A stretch of 8,033 nt of DNA from an uncultured Bacteroidales bacterium. Its GTDB lineage: Bacteria > Bacteroidota > Bacteroidia > Bacteroidales > Paludibacteraceae. The translations under genes and the position numbers were made by a program. Shown here one piece after another: positions 1-6,170 of this stretch. The notes under the pieces were generated by a model. The model was given only the letters and a program-made list of their open reading frames with translations, had not been told where the DNA came from and made no database searches. The stretch covers positions 1 to 8,033 of the forward strand of contig CAMFEN010000037.1 in the NCBI GenBank assembly GCA_945949375.1, given 5' to 3'. Every line of letters begins with the position of its first letter. The stretch's first letter is position 1.

Positions 1-71
1 GCGGTCTTACAGCGAAGCGGTCTTACAGCGAAGCGGTCTTACAGCGAAGCGGTCTTACAGCGAAGCGGTCT
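1..71. repeat. 16-bp tandem repeat abutting the rsgA start
   Basis: Four perfect copies of GCGGTCTTACAGCGAA (1-16, 17-32, 33-48, 49-64) are followed by a partial fifth copy, GCGGTCT (65-71). The ATG of rsgA begins at the next base. The array runs off the left edge, so its full copy number is unknown. The unit has no stop codon in any + strand frame, whereas TAA occurs once per unit on the - strand. Because 16 is not a multiple of 3, a translated array would repeat every 16 codons. No Bacteroidota promoter motif is visible inside it, so the rsgA promoter must lie further left or be supplied by an upstream gene. Confidence 0.97.
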
Positions 72-998
72 ATGTTGGGTCTTGTCATCAAATCCACCGG
101 TAGCAGTTACCTTGTTTATTTTCCGAACGGAGATACCCTTGATTGTCATGTCAAGGGTAATTTCCGTATTAAGGGTATCCGCTCGACGAACCCCGTTGCT
201 GTGGGCGACCATGTGGAGGTGCAGACCCTTGCCGATGGCACCAACTGGATTACCGCCGTCTGCGAGCGAAAGAACTACATCATCCGCCGCTCCACGAATT
301 TGAGCAAGGAGTCGCATATCATTGCCGCCAACCTCGACCAAGTGGCGCTCCTCGTTACGGTGAACCACCCCATTACCTCTACCACTTTCATTGACCGTTT
401 TCTCGCCACCTGCGAGGCGTATCGCGTTCCTGCTACGCTCATCTTCAACAAGATAGACCTCCTCAGTCCCGAGGAAGAGCAGATGCTGCAAGACCTGCGC
501 GCACTCTATGAGTCGCTCGGCTACGCAACCCATGCCATCTCCGCGCTGGATAGTTCGGACTTGTCGGCTGTGTCCGCTATCTTCACCGATAAAATTACCC
601 TGCTGAGCGGCAATTCGGGCGTAGGCAAAAGTACCCTGCTTAATGCCATCTTCGGCAAGCCGCTGGCGCGCACGGGCGCCATCTCCAACGCCCACAACAA
701 AGGCACCCACACGACCACCTTCTCGGAGATGTACCCCCTGCCCGACCATAGAGGTTGGATTATCGACACCCCGGTTATCAAAGGCTTCGGCACTATCGAC
801 ATGCAGAAAGAGGAGGTAGGGCACTATTTCCGCGAAATCTTCCACATTGCGCAAGACTGCCGCTACAGCGACTGCACCCACACGGGGGAGCCCGGTTGTG
901 CGGTCTATGAAGCGGCATTGGACGGACGCATTGCCCCCAGCCGCTACGAGTCGTACCTCTCTATGCTCGGCGATTGCACCGAGAGCAAGTATCGGTAG
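72..998 (+). CDS. rsgA: Ribosome small subunit-dependent GTPase RsgA (YjeQ/YloQ family)
   Basis: RsgA is a circularly permuted GTPase that binds the 30S subunit late in maturation and couples GTP hydrolysis to release of assembly factors. The 308 residues match the usual family length. An N-terminal OB-fold (about 1-65) carries KGNFRIKGIRSTNPVAVGD. The GTPase motifs appear in permuted order: G4 NKID (126-129), G5 SAL (157-159), G1/P-loop GNSGVGKS (180-187), G2 within GTHTTT (211-216), then G3 at 232-235. The C-terminal zinc motif is intact: C263-x4-C268-x-H270-x5-C276. The oddity is G3, which reads DTPV instead of the near-universal DTPG (see findings). The ATG at 72 is preferred because MLGLVIKSTG fits the normal N-terminus of Bacteroidales homologues as I know them, although the frame stays open upstream through the repeat. 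No Shine-Dalgarno is visible, as expected for the phylum. Confidence 0.97.
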   Translation: MLGLVIKSTGSSYLVYFPNGDTLDCHVKGNFRIKGIRSTNPVAVGDHVEVQTLADGTNWITAVCERKNYIIRRSTNLSKESHIIAANLDQVALLVTVNHPITSTTFIDRFLATCEAYRVPATLIFNKIDLLSPEEEQMLQDLRALYESLGYATHAISALDSSDLSAVSAIFTDKITLLSGNSGVGKSTLLNAIFGKPLARTGAISNAHNKGTHTTTFSEMYPLPDHRGWIIDTPVIKGFGTIDMQKEEVGHYFREIFHIAQDCRYSDCTHTGEPGCAVYEAALDGRIAPSRYESYLSMLGDCTESKYR

Positions 999-1004
999 CC
1001 CCCT

Positions 1005-1067
1005 TCTGAGTAATCTGAGTAATCTGAATAATCAGAGCACTCCGATAACTCCAAATCCTCTGATTAT
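1005..1067. repeat. 9-bp tandem repeat plus 10-bp inverted repeat after rsgA
   Basis: Just after the rsgA stop, TCTGAGTAA occurs at 1005-1013 and 1014-1022, with a third copy carrying one change (TCTGAATAA) at 1023-1031. The last copy runs into ATAATCAGAG (1028-1037), which is exactly complementary to CTCTGATTAT (1058-1067), giving a possible 10-bp hairpin with a 20-base loop. No T-run follows, so this is not a standard intrinsic terminator. It may stabilise the rsgA mRNA end or be a relic of a small repeat. The remaining sequence up to 1130 shows nothing else except a run of eight C (1123-1130). Confidence 0.7.
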
Positions 1068-1136
1068 CCCCCTCAAAACCGAGCCAAAACACCACAAAAG
1101 TGTTAAAAATGTACAAAAATTACCCCCCCCTCGCAT

Positions 1137-1172
1137 TTTGAACGTGCGTTCGGTTTTATTTTTGTATCTTTG
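1137..1172 (+). promoter_or_regulatory. Probable Bacteroidota promoter for the small RNA unit
   Basis: TATCTTTG at 1165-1172 matches the -7 consensus TAnnTTTG and is followed by CACCG, much like the gap and 2814-6068 promoters, where TAATTTTG is followed by CACC. The only upstream TTTG (1137-1140) is 24 bases away rather than about 20, so the -33 element is poor. Initiation would be expected near 1177-1180, just before the first arm of the structured region. Confidence 0.55.
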
Positions 1173-1177
1173 CACCG

Positions 1178-1307
1178 AATTTAGCTTAACAATTGGATTT
1201 GGTTTTTATTGGTTAGCATTCTTGGAGCAGCTAAATGGTACTCTAAATCGTTTTCTCTCTGCTAACCAGAAGGTAAGGCATTGTCGGGAGACAATGCCTG
1301 CTTTTTT
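1178..1307 (+). ncRNA. Candidate structured small RNA between rsgA and gap
   Basis: This stretch lies between a -7 promoter element and a strong intrinsic terminator and has no convincing ORF. It contains two 7-base complementary pairs. ATTTAGC (1179-1185) pairs with GCTAAAT (1230-1236), and GGTTAGC (1211-1217) pairs with GCTAACC (1261-1267). The arms interleave, so forming both would make a pseudoknot. A third helix, TTGGAG (1222-1227) with CTCTAA (1241-1246, one G-U pair), nests inside the second and exposes GCTAAAT in its 13-base loop. The shared GCTAA/TTAGC core also permits exclusive alternatives, for example 1213-1217 with 1230-1234. I see no SRP RNA tetraloop motif, tmRNA, tRNA or RNase P signature. 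It could be a lineage-specific sRNA, a diverged 6S-like RNA, or an attenuated leader for gap. Transcription is inferred. Confidence 0.5.
1276..1307 (+). terminator. Intrinsic terminator of the small RNA unit
   Basis: A perfect 10-bp stem (AGGCATTGTC at 1276-1285 with GACAATGCCT at 1290-1299) has a GGGA loop and is followed by six T (1302-1307). It sits upstream of the gap promoter rather than after a protein gene. It therefore ends either the small RNA unit or read-through from rsgA. Confidence 0.9.
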
Positions 1308-1367
1308 ACCCATTTTGCAAAGCCAAAATAGCATAATGTAAAAAATAGCAGAGAAATATGGCAAATA

Positions 1368-1399
1368 TTTGCGGGTTTCATAGTTTTTTTGTAATTTTG
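1368..1399 (+). promoter_or_regulatory. gap promoter
   Basis: TTTG (1368-1371) and TAATTTTG (1392-1399) are separated by exactly 20 bases, a textbook Bacteroidota -33/-7 pair. Initiation is expected near 1404-1406, giving a leader of about 78 bases that becomes very A-rich before the ATG (ataataaacaacaaacact), as is usual for highly translated genes in this phylum. A perfect 12-bp palindrome, GCAAATATTTGC (1361-1372), overlaps the -33 element. Confidence 0.88.
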
Positions 1400-1482
1400 C
1401 ACCCGCTTTTGAGGATATTTCCCCGAAAGAAGCGATATCACGAATACATTTTATCAACAATTTATAATAAACAACAAACACT

Positions 1483-2493
1483 ATGACAAAAGTAGGAATT
1501 AACGGCTTCGGCCGTATCGGACGCTTCGTTTTCCGCGCCGCACAAACTCGTAACGACATTGAAATCGTTGGTATCAACGACCTCTGCCCAGTTGATTACT
1601 TGGCTTACATGCTGAAGTACGACACGATGCACGGTCAGTTCGAGGGCACCATCGAGGCTGATGTTGAGAACAGCAAGCTGATTGTAAACGGCAAGGCTAT
1701 CCGCGTAACCGCATGCAAAGACCCCAACGAGTTGGCATGGAACGAGGTAGGTGCTGAGTATGTTGTAGAGTCCATCGGTCTCTTCCTGACCAAGGAGAAA
1801 GCACAGGCTCACATCAACGCAGGTGCAAAATACGTAGTAATGTCCGCTCCTTCGAAGGACGACACTCCTATGTTCGTTTGCGGCGTGAACTTCGACAAGT
1901 ATGAGAAGGGCACCCAGTTCGTATCGAATGCTTCTTGCACCACTAACTGCTTGGCTCCTATCGCTAAGGTGCTGAACGACAAGTTCGGTATCGTAAACGG
2001 CTTGATGACCACCGTTCACTCTACCACTGCTACCCAGAAGACCGTTGACGGTCCGTCGTTGAAAGACTGGCGTGGTGGTCGCGCAGCAAGCGGCAACATC
2101 ATTCCTTCGAGCACCGGTGCTGCAAAGGCAGTAGGCAAAGTTATCCCTGAGCTGAACGGCAAACTGACCGGTATCTCGATGCGTGTTCCGACTTTGGATG
2201 TATCGGTAGTTGACCTGACTGCTAACTTGGCTAAGCCCGCTACAAAAGAGGCTATCTGCGCTGCTATGAAAGAGGCTGCGGAGGGTGAGTTGAAGGGTGT
2301 ACTCGGCTACACGGAGGATGCAGTGGTATCCAGCGACTTCCTCGGCTGCACGCTGACCTCTATCTTCGACGCTAACGCAGGTGTTTATTTGACCGACACT
2401 TTCGTAAAGGTTATCTCTTGGTATGACAATGAGATTGGCTACTCGAACAAAGTGCTCGACCTCATTGCACACATGGCAAAAGTAAACGGCTAA
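1483..2493 (+). CDS. gap: Type I NAD-dependent glyceraldehyde-3-phosphate dehydrogenase
   Basis: GAPDH oxidises glyceraldehyde-3-phosphate to 1,3-bisphosphoglycerate with NAD+ and phosphate, in cytoplasmic glycolysis, and works in reverse in gluconeogenesis. The 336 residues are full length. NGFGRIGR (7-14) is the dinucleotide-binding loop, and Asp33 in GINDL is the residue that normally selects NAD over NADP. The catalytic cysteine is Cys152 in SCTTNC, and the base is His179 in TTVHSTT. The C-terminal SWYDNEIGYSNKVLDL (312-327) is the classic family ending. An in-frame TAA at 1465-1467 limits upstream extension, and ATG 1483 gives the standard MTKVGINGFG start. The gene has its own promoter and terminator and so appears monocistronic. 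No lesion or missing residue was seen. Confidence 0.99.
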   Translation: MTKVGINGFGRIGRFVFRAAQTRNDIEIVGINDLCPVDYLAYMLKYDTMHGQFEGTIEADVENSKLIVNGKAIRVTACKDPNELAWNEVGAEYVVESIGLFLTKEKAQAHINAGAKYVVMSAPSKDDTPMFVCGVNFDKYEKGTQFVSNASCTTNCLAPIAKVLNDKFGIVNGLMTTVHSTTATQKTVDGPSLKDWRGGRAASGNIIPSSTGAAKAVGKVIPELNGKLTGISMRVPTLDVSVVDLTANLAKPATKEAICAAMKEAAEGELKGVLGYTEDAVVSSDFLGCTLTSIFDANAGVYLTDTFVKVISWYDNEIGYSNKVLDLIAHMAKVNG

Positions 2494-2516
2494 TTCTTAA
2501 TTAGTTAGTTATATAG

Positions 2517-2552
2517 AGAGACTGCTTAACAGAAGTTAGGCAGTCTCTTTTT
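2517..2552 (+). terminator. gap intrinsic terminator
   Basis: The hairpin arms are 2517-2530 and 2535-2548, a 14-pair stem with one G-U pair and an AGAA loop. The stem runs directly into a T-run at 2548-2552. It lies 24 bases after the gap stop codon. Confidence 0.95.
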
Positions 2553-2624
2553 GCGTACATAGGCGGGCATTTTGATACTTTTGTTATGATTAGATTATCC
2601 GAATTTGGGAAAAACAGCCTGAAA

Positions 2625-2656
2625 TTTGCAGTTATGAAAGATAAATAGTAATTTTG
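2625..2656 (+). promoter_or_regulatory. Promoter of the Ig-like secreted protein gene
   Basis: TTTG (2625-2628) and TAATTTTG (2649-2656) are 20 bases apart, the same geometry as at gap. The twelve bases TAATTTTGCACC (2649-2660) are identical to 1392-1403 at the gap promoter. Initiation is expected near 2661-2663, leaving a long leader of about 150 bases. Confidence 0.87.
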
Positions 2657-2660
2657 CACC

Positions 2661-2813
2661 TGATTTTCGGTGCATACTATACCTATTTCTTCATATAATC
2701 TTAATAATCGGCAATTTTTGGTTAATTAAGAATTAAGAGGAGATGGCTACGATAATGCAGTTTTTGAAAAGCAACAACGAAATATACTAACCAAATAACA
2801 TATTTTTTAAGTT
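2661..2813 (+). promoter_or_regulatory. Long A/T-rich 5' leader with a possible mini-ORF
   Basis: The leader of the 2814 gene is about twice as long as the gap leader. It holds a Shine-Dalgarno-like AAGAGGAG (2735-2742), rare in this phylum. In the frame opening at ATG 2743 (spacing zero) and ATG 2755 (spacing 12) there is a 15- or 11-codon ORF, MATIMQFLKSNNEIY, ending at TAA 2788-2790. The bases TAATTAAGAATTA (2723-2735) are the exact reverse complement of 2491-2503 just after gap, but both are low-complexity A/T sequence. No known riboswitch core was recognised. Translation of the mini-ORF is unproven. Confidence 0.35.
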
Positions 2814-5800
2814 ATGAAAAAGATTTTTACTTTATTAACCGCCTTACTATGTACGGTTGCCCAACTGAGTTGGGCACAAGATTGTCCAGTATTAGAAATG
2901 TTAAATGAAGTATCATGGTCTACTATTGATGAAAGGGTGTATGATTTGTCAGGAAAACCAGCAACGTTAACATTTGAAGCAAAAAGAGAACCCATCAAGG
3001 TTTTAATTGAGTATACTGGCGGCAATATGAATGTTGATCAGTATGTTAATGATTCTTGGCAAGAAGTATTTAGTGAACAAATGCCAAAGAGTCAGTATCA
3101 AAGCAATACTATTACCTTAAATCCGAATGCCACCAAACTACGTTTTAGAACGAAAACAGGTGCTACTGGTAAGCATTACATAAAGAATGTTGTGGTAACA
3201 AGAGCAACATATGTTAATGCACCTAATAGTAGCGACATAAATTTCGGAACAAAAACAATTGGGTCAAACACTACACAATCAAGTACTACTATGGAGTGGT
3301 ACAATGCAGAGGATTTGACTACTAACATCACGGGAGAGGGGGCGTCTCAGTTTGCTGCAACAATTAGCAACAATGCTTCAACTTGTTCATATGGTACCGC
3401 AACCGTTACGGTTACTTACGCACATAATATAGTGGGCAACCATACTGCTACTTTGACGCTGAGCAATGGGGTGTTTACGCATACGATTACGTTGAGCGGT
3501 GCTACGGAAAAGAAAGACCAACAACTGGAATGGGCAAATGACTATAATGGCGACCAAATTACGCTGCCGGTGGGGAAGGAAGTGAGCGGTGCGGCAACGG
3601 CTACGAGCGGCAATGCTGTAACCTATACCTCTTCTGATGAGAATGTGGTGGCGATAATCAACGGCGGTGCCGGATTCAAGGCAGTAGGTGCAGGTACAGC
3701 AGAGATTACCGCTACGCAGGCAGGCGATGACACAGAGTGGAACGCAGTGAGCGCAACGAAGACCGTAGTGGTTACAGAGAAGAAGATTCAGTCTATTCTC
3801 TGGACGGACAACTTGAGCCGTTTGAAAGTGGGGGATGCGGATGTTCCCCTGACCGCAGTGGTGCGTATTTTGACCATCACAGACGGGGTAGAGACCTACG
3901 AAGAGAACAGTATCCGCACGGCATTGTTGCAATACAGCAGTGCGGATGAGAGCATAGTGAAAGTAAACCACCTGACGAAGACACTAAGCATTGTAGGCGA
4001 AGGAACTACTACTGTAACCGCCTCTGTGGCAGGCGATCTGTGGTACGAGGCTGCGTCGGTAACCATGCCCGTGAAAGTGCGTGCGGCTTCTGCCTTGTGC
4101 GATGCCTATGTGCTGGACGATGCGGCAGAGCGGACACTGAACACGATAGACGAAGAGACCTATACCATCAACGGTCCTGCAAGCCAATTGGTCTTCACCG
4201 CCAACCGTACGAAGTTGGCAGGTTTCTCGGGCGGAAACCTGAAAGTGGATATTTACTACGATGGCGGTTGGCATAACATCTTCAACGAGAGCGTGCCTTT
4301 GAGCGACTACCAGACCTATGGTCCTTTCAGTCTGCCTCGCAATACGACGCAGGTAAAGTTCTACACGGAGACGGGTGCTACGGGCTACAAGCATGTGAAG
4401 GATGTAGCCGTAACGATGGCGCACTATCTGGAAACCACGACCCCCTCTGTAACCGTTGATAAGTCGATTATCGGCGATGCCATTGCCTGCACAGCTACTA
4501 TCCAATACAGCAACCTGCCCGATGAGGTGCCGGTAACCAACAGTTCCAAACAGATTGTTTTGGCAGACGAGAGTTTGGGCAATGTATGCGGCGAGTTCGG
4601 CGAGAAAACCATCCGATTCACCGCTTATCCAACGGCAGTGGGCGAGATACACGACACACTGGTGATTAGCGAGCCGCTGACGGGTCTTGGACTGCGAATC
4701 CCTGTATTGGTGAAGACGCAGCGGAACACGCAGACTATCACGTGGGACAATGCGCCGGATAGCATTCTGACGACGGACGAGGTTACGCTGGCAGCGAGCG
4801 CGCAGACGGCTATCACTTACAGCAGTTCGGACAAGACGGTGGCTTATGTGGGTGCAGAGAATAAGTTAGTGATTGTAAAAGCAGGCGAGGTAACTATTAC
4901 CGCCATTGCCGCACAAGACGACAAGTACGAGGAGGCAACGCTGAGCAAGACTATCACCATCGCCTTGGCAACGCCGACGATTATCGCAGCGCCGACCATG
5001 AAGGTGGAGAGCATTGGCTACAGCGAGGCACTGACGGACGACCTGCTGGTAGGTGGCGAAGCAAGCGTAGCGGGCGTGTTCACATGGAACATTGCGGACG
5101 ACGCCGATTATCTGCCCGGTAAGCATGAGGTTCCTGTGCTGTTCACTCCTGAGAACACCAATTGGTATGCCACAGCAGAGACAACCGTGTCGGTGCTCGT
5201 TACCAAGATGGCGCAGACGATTACTTGGAACGATATGCTGGAAGGGCTGAGCGTGAAAGATACCGTTTACCTGACGGCAAGCGCAAAGACTGAGGTTACC
5301 TACTCGGTGGATAACGAGGAGGTTGCCGTAGTAGAGGGCAATAAGTTGTACTTCTTGGCAGGCGGTACGGTCGTGGTAACGGCGACGGCTGTGGAGAGCG
5401 ACCTCTACTATGAGGCGACGGCAGAGAAGACCATCGAGTTGGGTAAGGTGAAAGCGACTATCACCCAGAATCCGAAAGCGGGCAACACGCTGACCTACGG
5501 GCAGGCGATGAGCAAAGTGGAACTCATCGACGGCAAGGCAAGTTGTGTAGGCACCTTCCAATGGTTAGATCCCGATATGGTACAAGCAGCTGGTGATTAC
5601 TGGATGGAGGTTGCGTTCATCCCCGAAGATACCGTAGCATTCGAGGGCGACACCTGCAAGGTATATGTACATATCGACCAGGCAGCGCAAGAGATTGTAT
5701 GGAATTTTACGCAGAACTTCATCTCCGTAGGCGACATACTGGAGTTTGACGCGACGGCGACGAGCGGCTATGCGGTAATCTATGAGATGGAGCCGACTGG

Positions 5801-6068
5801 ATATGCTATGCTGGATGGCAACAAACTGACTGCAGTAGCAGCAGGCACCGTAGTTATCACCGCACAACAAGACGGCATTGACGAGGACGGAAATCAGAAC
5901 TACTATGCTGCAGAGCCTGTCTCGTTCACCATCACCATCGCTAATAGTTCCACAGACAACAGTTTGGTTATCACCGAAGTGCGCGCAAGCAAGGTGGTAC
6001 GCAACGGCGAAGTGGTGATTATCCGCGGTGATGAGGTTTACAACATGCGCGGACAACGCGTAGAGTAA
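2814..6068 (+). CDS. Secreted multi-domain Ig-like (BIG2/MBG-type) surface protein with T9SS-like tail
   Basis: This is a probable exported surface or extracellular protein of 1084 residues; its ligand and role are unknown. A signal peptide (1-21, MKKIFTLLTALLCTVAQLSWA) precedes Gln22. There is no lipobox, since LTALLC lacks the small residue before Cys. Module A1 (24-137) is duplicated as A2 (429-547). Each is followed by a beta-rich segment, 140-230 (resembling choice-of-anchor-D repeats) and 545-635. Five BIG2-like domains begin with a Q-x-[IL]-x-W motif (about 236-322, 326-423, 639-716, 800-876, 958-1043). Two MBG-like domains lie at about 719-798 and 878-956. The last 35 residues (SKVVRNGEVVIIRGDEVYNMRGQRVE at the end) resemble the first half of a T9SS sorting domain. 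No catalytic motif is visible. An in-frame TAA at 2808 and the signal peptide fix the start. The first 600 bases are clearly more A/T-rich than the rest. It is possibly a SprA substrate, by inference. Confidence 0.95.
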   Translation: MKKIFTLLTALLCTVAQLSWAQDCPVLEMLNEVSWSTIDERVYDLSGKPATLTFEAKREPIKVLIEYTGGNMNVDQYVNDSWQEVFSEQMPKSQYQSNTITLNPNATKLRFRTKTGATGKHYIKNVVVTRATYVNAPNSSDINFGTKTIGSNTTQSSTTMEWYNAEDLTTNITGEGASQFAATISNNASTCSYGTATVTVTYAHNIVGNHTATLTLSNGVFTHTITLSGATEKKDQQLEWANDYNGDQITLPVGKEVSGAATATSGNAVTYTSSDENVVAIINGGAGFKAVGAGTAEITATQAGDDTEWNAVSATKTVVVTEKKIQSILWTDNLSRLKVGDADVPLTAVVRILTITDGVETYEENSIRTALLQYSSADESIVKVNHLTKTLSIVGEGTTTVTASVAGDLWYEAASVTMPVKVRAASALCDAYVLDDAAERTLNTIDEETYTINGPASQLVFTANRTKLAGFSGGNLKVDIYYDGGWHNIFNESVPLSDYQTYGPFSLPRNTTQVKFYTETGATGYKHVKDVAVTMAHYLETTTPSVTVDKSIIGDAIACTATIQYSNLPDEVPVTNSSKQIVLADESLGNVCGEFGEKTIRFTAYPTAVGEIHDTLVISEPLTGLGLRIPVLVKTQRNTQTITWDNAPDSILTTDEVTLAASAQTAITYSSSDKTVAYVGAENKLVIVKAGEVTITAIAAQDDKYEEATLSKTITIALATPTIIAAPTMKVESIGYSEALTDDLLVGGEASVAGVFTWNIADDADYLPGKHEVPVLFTPENTNWYATAETTVSVLVTKMAQTITWNDMLEGLSVKDTVYLTASAKTEVTYSVDNEEVAVVEGNKLYFLAGGTVVVTATAVESDLYYEATAEKTIELGKVKATITQNPKAGNTLTYGQAMSKVELIDGKASCVGTFQWLDPDMVQAAGDYWMEVAFIPEDTVAFEGDTCKVYVHIDQAAQEIVWNFTQNFISVGDILEFDATATSGYAVIYEMEPTGYAMLDGNKLTAVAAGTVVITAQQDGIDEDGNQNYYAAEPVSFTITIANSSTDNSLVITEVRASKVVRNGEVVIIRGDEVYNMRGQRVE
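2883..3224 (+). repeat. Module A1, first copy of the duplicated module
   Basis: Residues 24-137 align along their length with residues 429-547. Anchor matches are STIDERVYDLSG with NTIDEETYTING, TLTFEAKR with LVFTANR, GGNMNVD with GGNLKVD, and KTGATGKHYIKNVVVT with ETGATGYKHVKDVAVT. The matches keep order and spacing, which supports an internal duplication of a domain of about 115 residues, probably a beta-sandwich. This copy is A/T-rich (32-38% G+C in the two 60-base rows I counted). Confidence 0.88.
4098..4454 (+). repeat. Module A2, second copy of the duplicated module
   Basis: This is the counterpart of module A1, covering residues 429-547. It is recognisably homologous at protein level, but its DNA is far richer in G+C (50-52% in the two rows counted), so the copies share little nucleotide identity. 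It sits between the second BIG2-like domain and another beta-rich segment (545-635), so a larger unit (module plus following segment) may have been duplicated. Confidence 0.88.
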
Positions 6069-6087
6069 GCGGTAGCAAGTATCCGAT

Positions 6088-6130
6088 AAAACGGCTGCCC
6101 GACGAAAAGACTCGTCGGGCAGCCGTTTTT
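6088..6130 (+). terminator. Strong intrinsic terminator after the Ig-like gene
   Basis: An 18-bp perfect stem (6088-6105 with 6112-6129) has a six-base loop AAAGAC. Its core is very G+C-rich, with T5 at 6126-6130. The A-run on the left arm gives a weaker T-run on the - strand, so it could act in both directions. It separates the Ig-like gene from sprA, so the two are probably not co-transcribed. Confidence 0.96.
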
Positions 6131-6170
6131 ATACCCTCTTGTTGGTATGATGTTCCCTCCTTTTTTACTT

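Noticed and set aside
39..881. Long - strand open frame across rsgA
   Set aside because: It is antisense to an unmistakable rsgA, has no recognisable motifs, and its openness follows from rsgA codon bias.
1123..1130. Run of eight C as a possible phase-variation tract
   Set aside because: It is intergenic, well upstream of the -33 region and not in any reading frame. A phase-variation role has no support, and it may also be a sequencing-prone site.
847..1341. 164-codon + strand frame spanning the end of rsgA and the intergenic region
   Set aside because: It starts inside rsgA, then runs through repeats and the small RNA and terminator region. Its composition is not protein-like and it has no family resemblance.
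1462..2472. 336-codon - strand frame opposite gap
   Set aside because: It is a mirror of gap caused by strong codon bias, with cysteine/histidine-rich nonsense sequence and no start signal.
2550..2583. Second possible promoter (TTTG 2550-2553 and TACTTTTG 2576-2583)
   Set aside because: The spacing is 22 bases, the -33 lies in the gap terminator T-run, and a much better promoter lies 73 bases downstream.
2491..2735. 13-base inverted repeat TAATTCTTAATTA / TAATTAAGAATTA flanking the gap-Ig gene interval
   Set aside because: It is exact but low-complexity A/T with a 219-base separation, and there is no duplication or mobile gene between the arms. Chance is a sufficient explanation.
6024..6032. 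RGD tripeptide in the C-terminal tail (residues 1071-1073), which might suggest integrin binding
   Set aside because: A three-residue match lies within a recurrent tail motif where the position varies. There is no supporting context.
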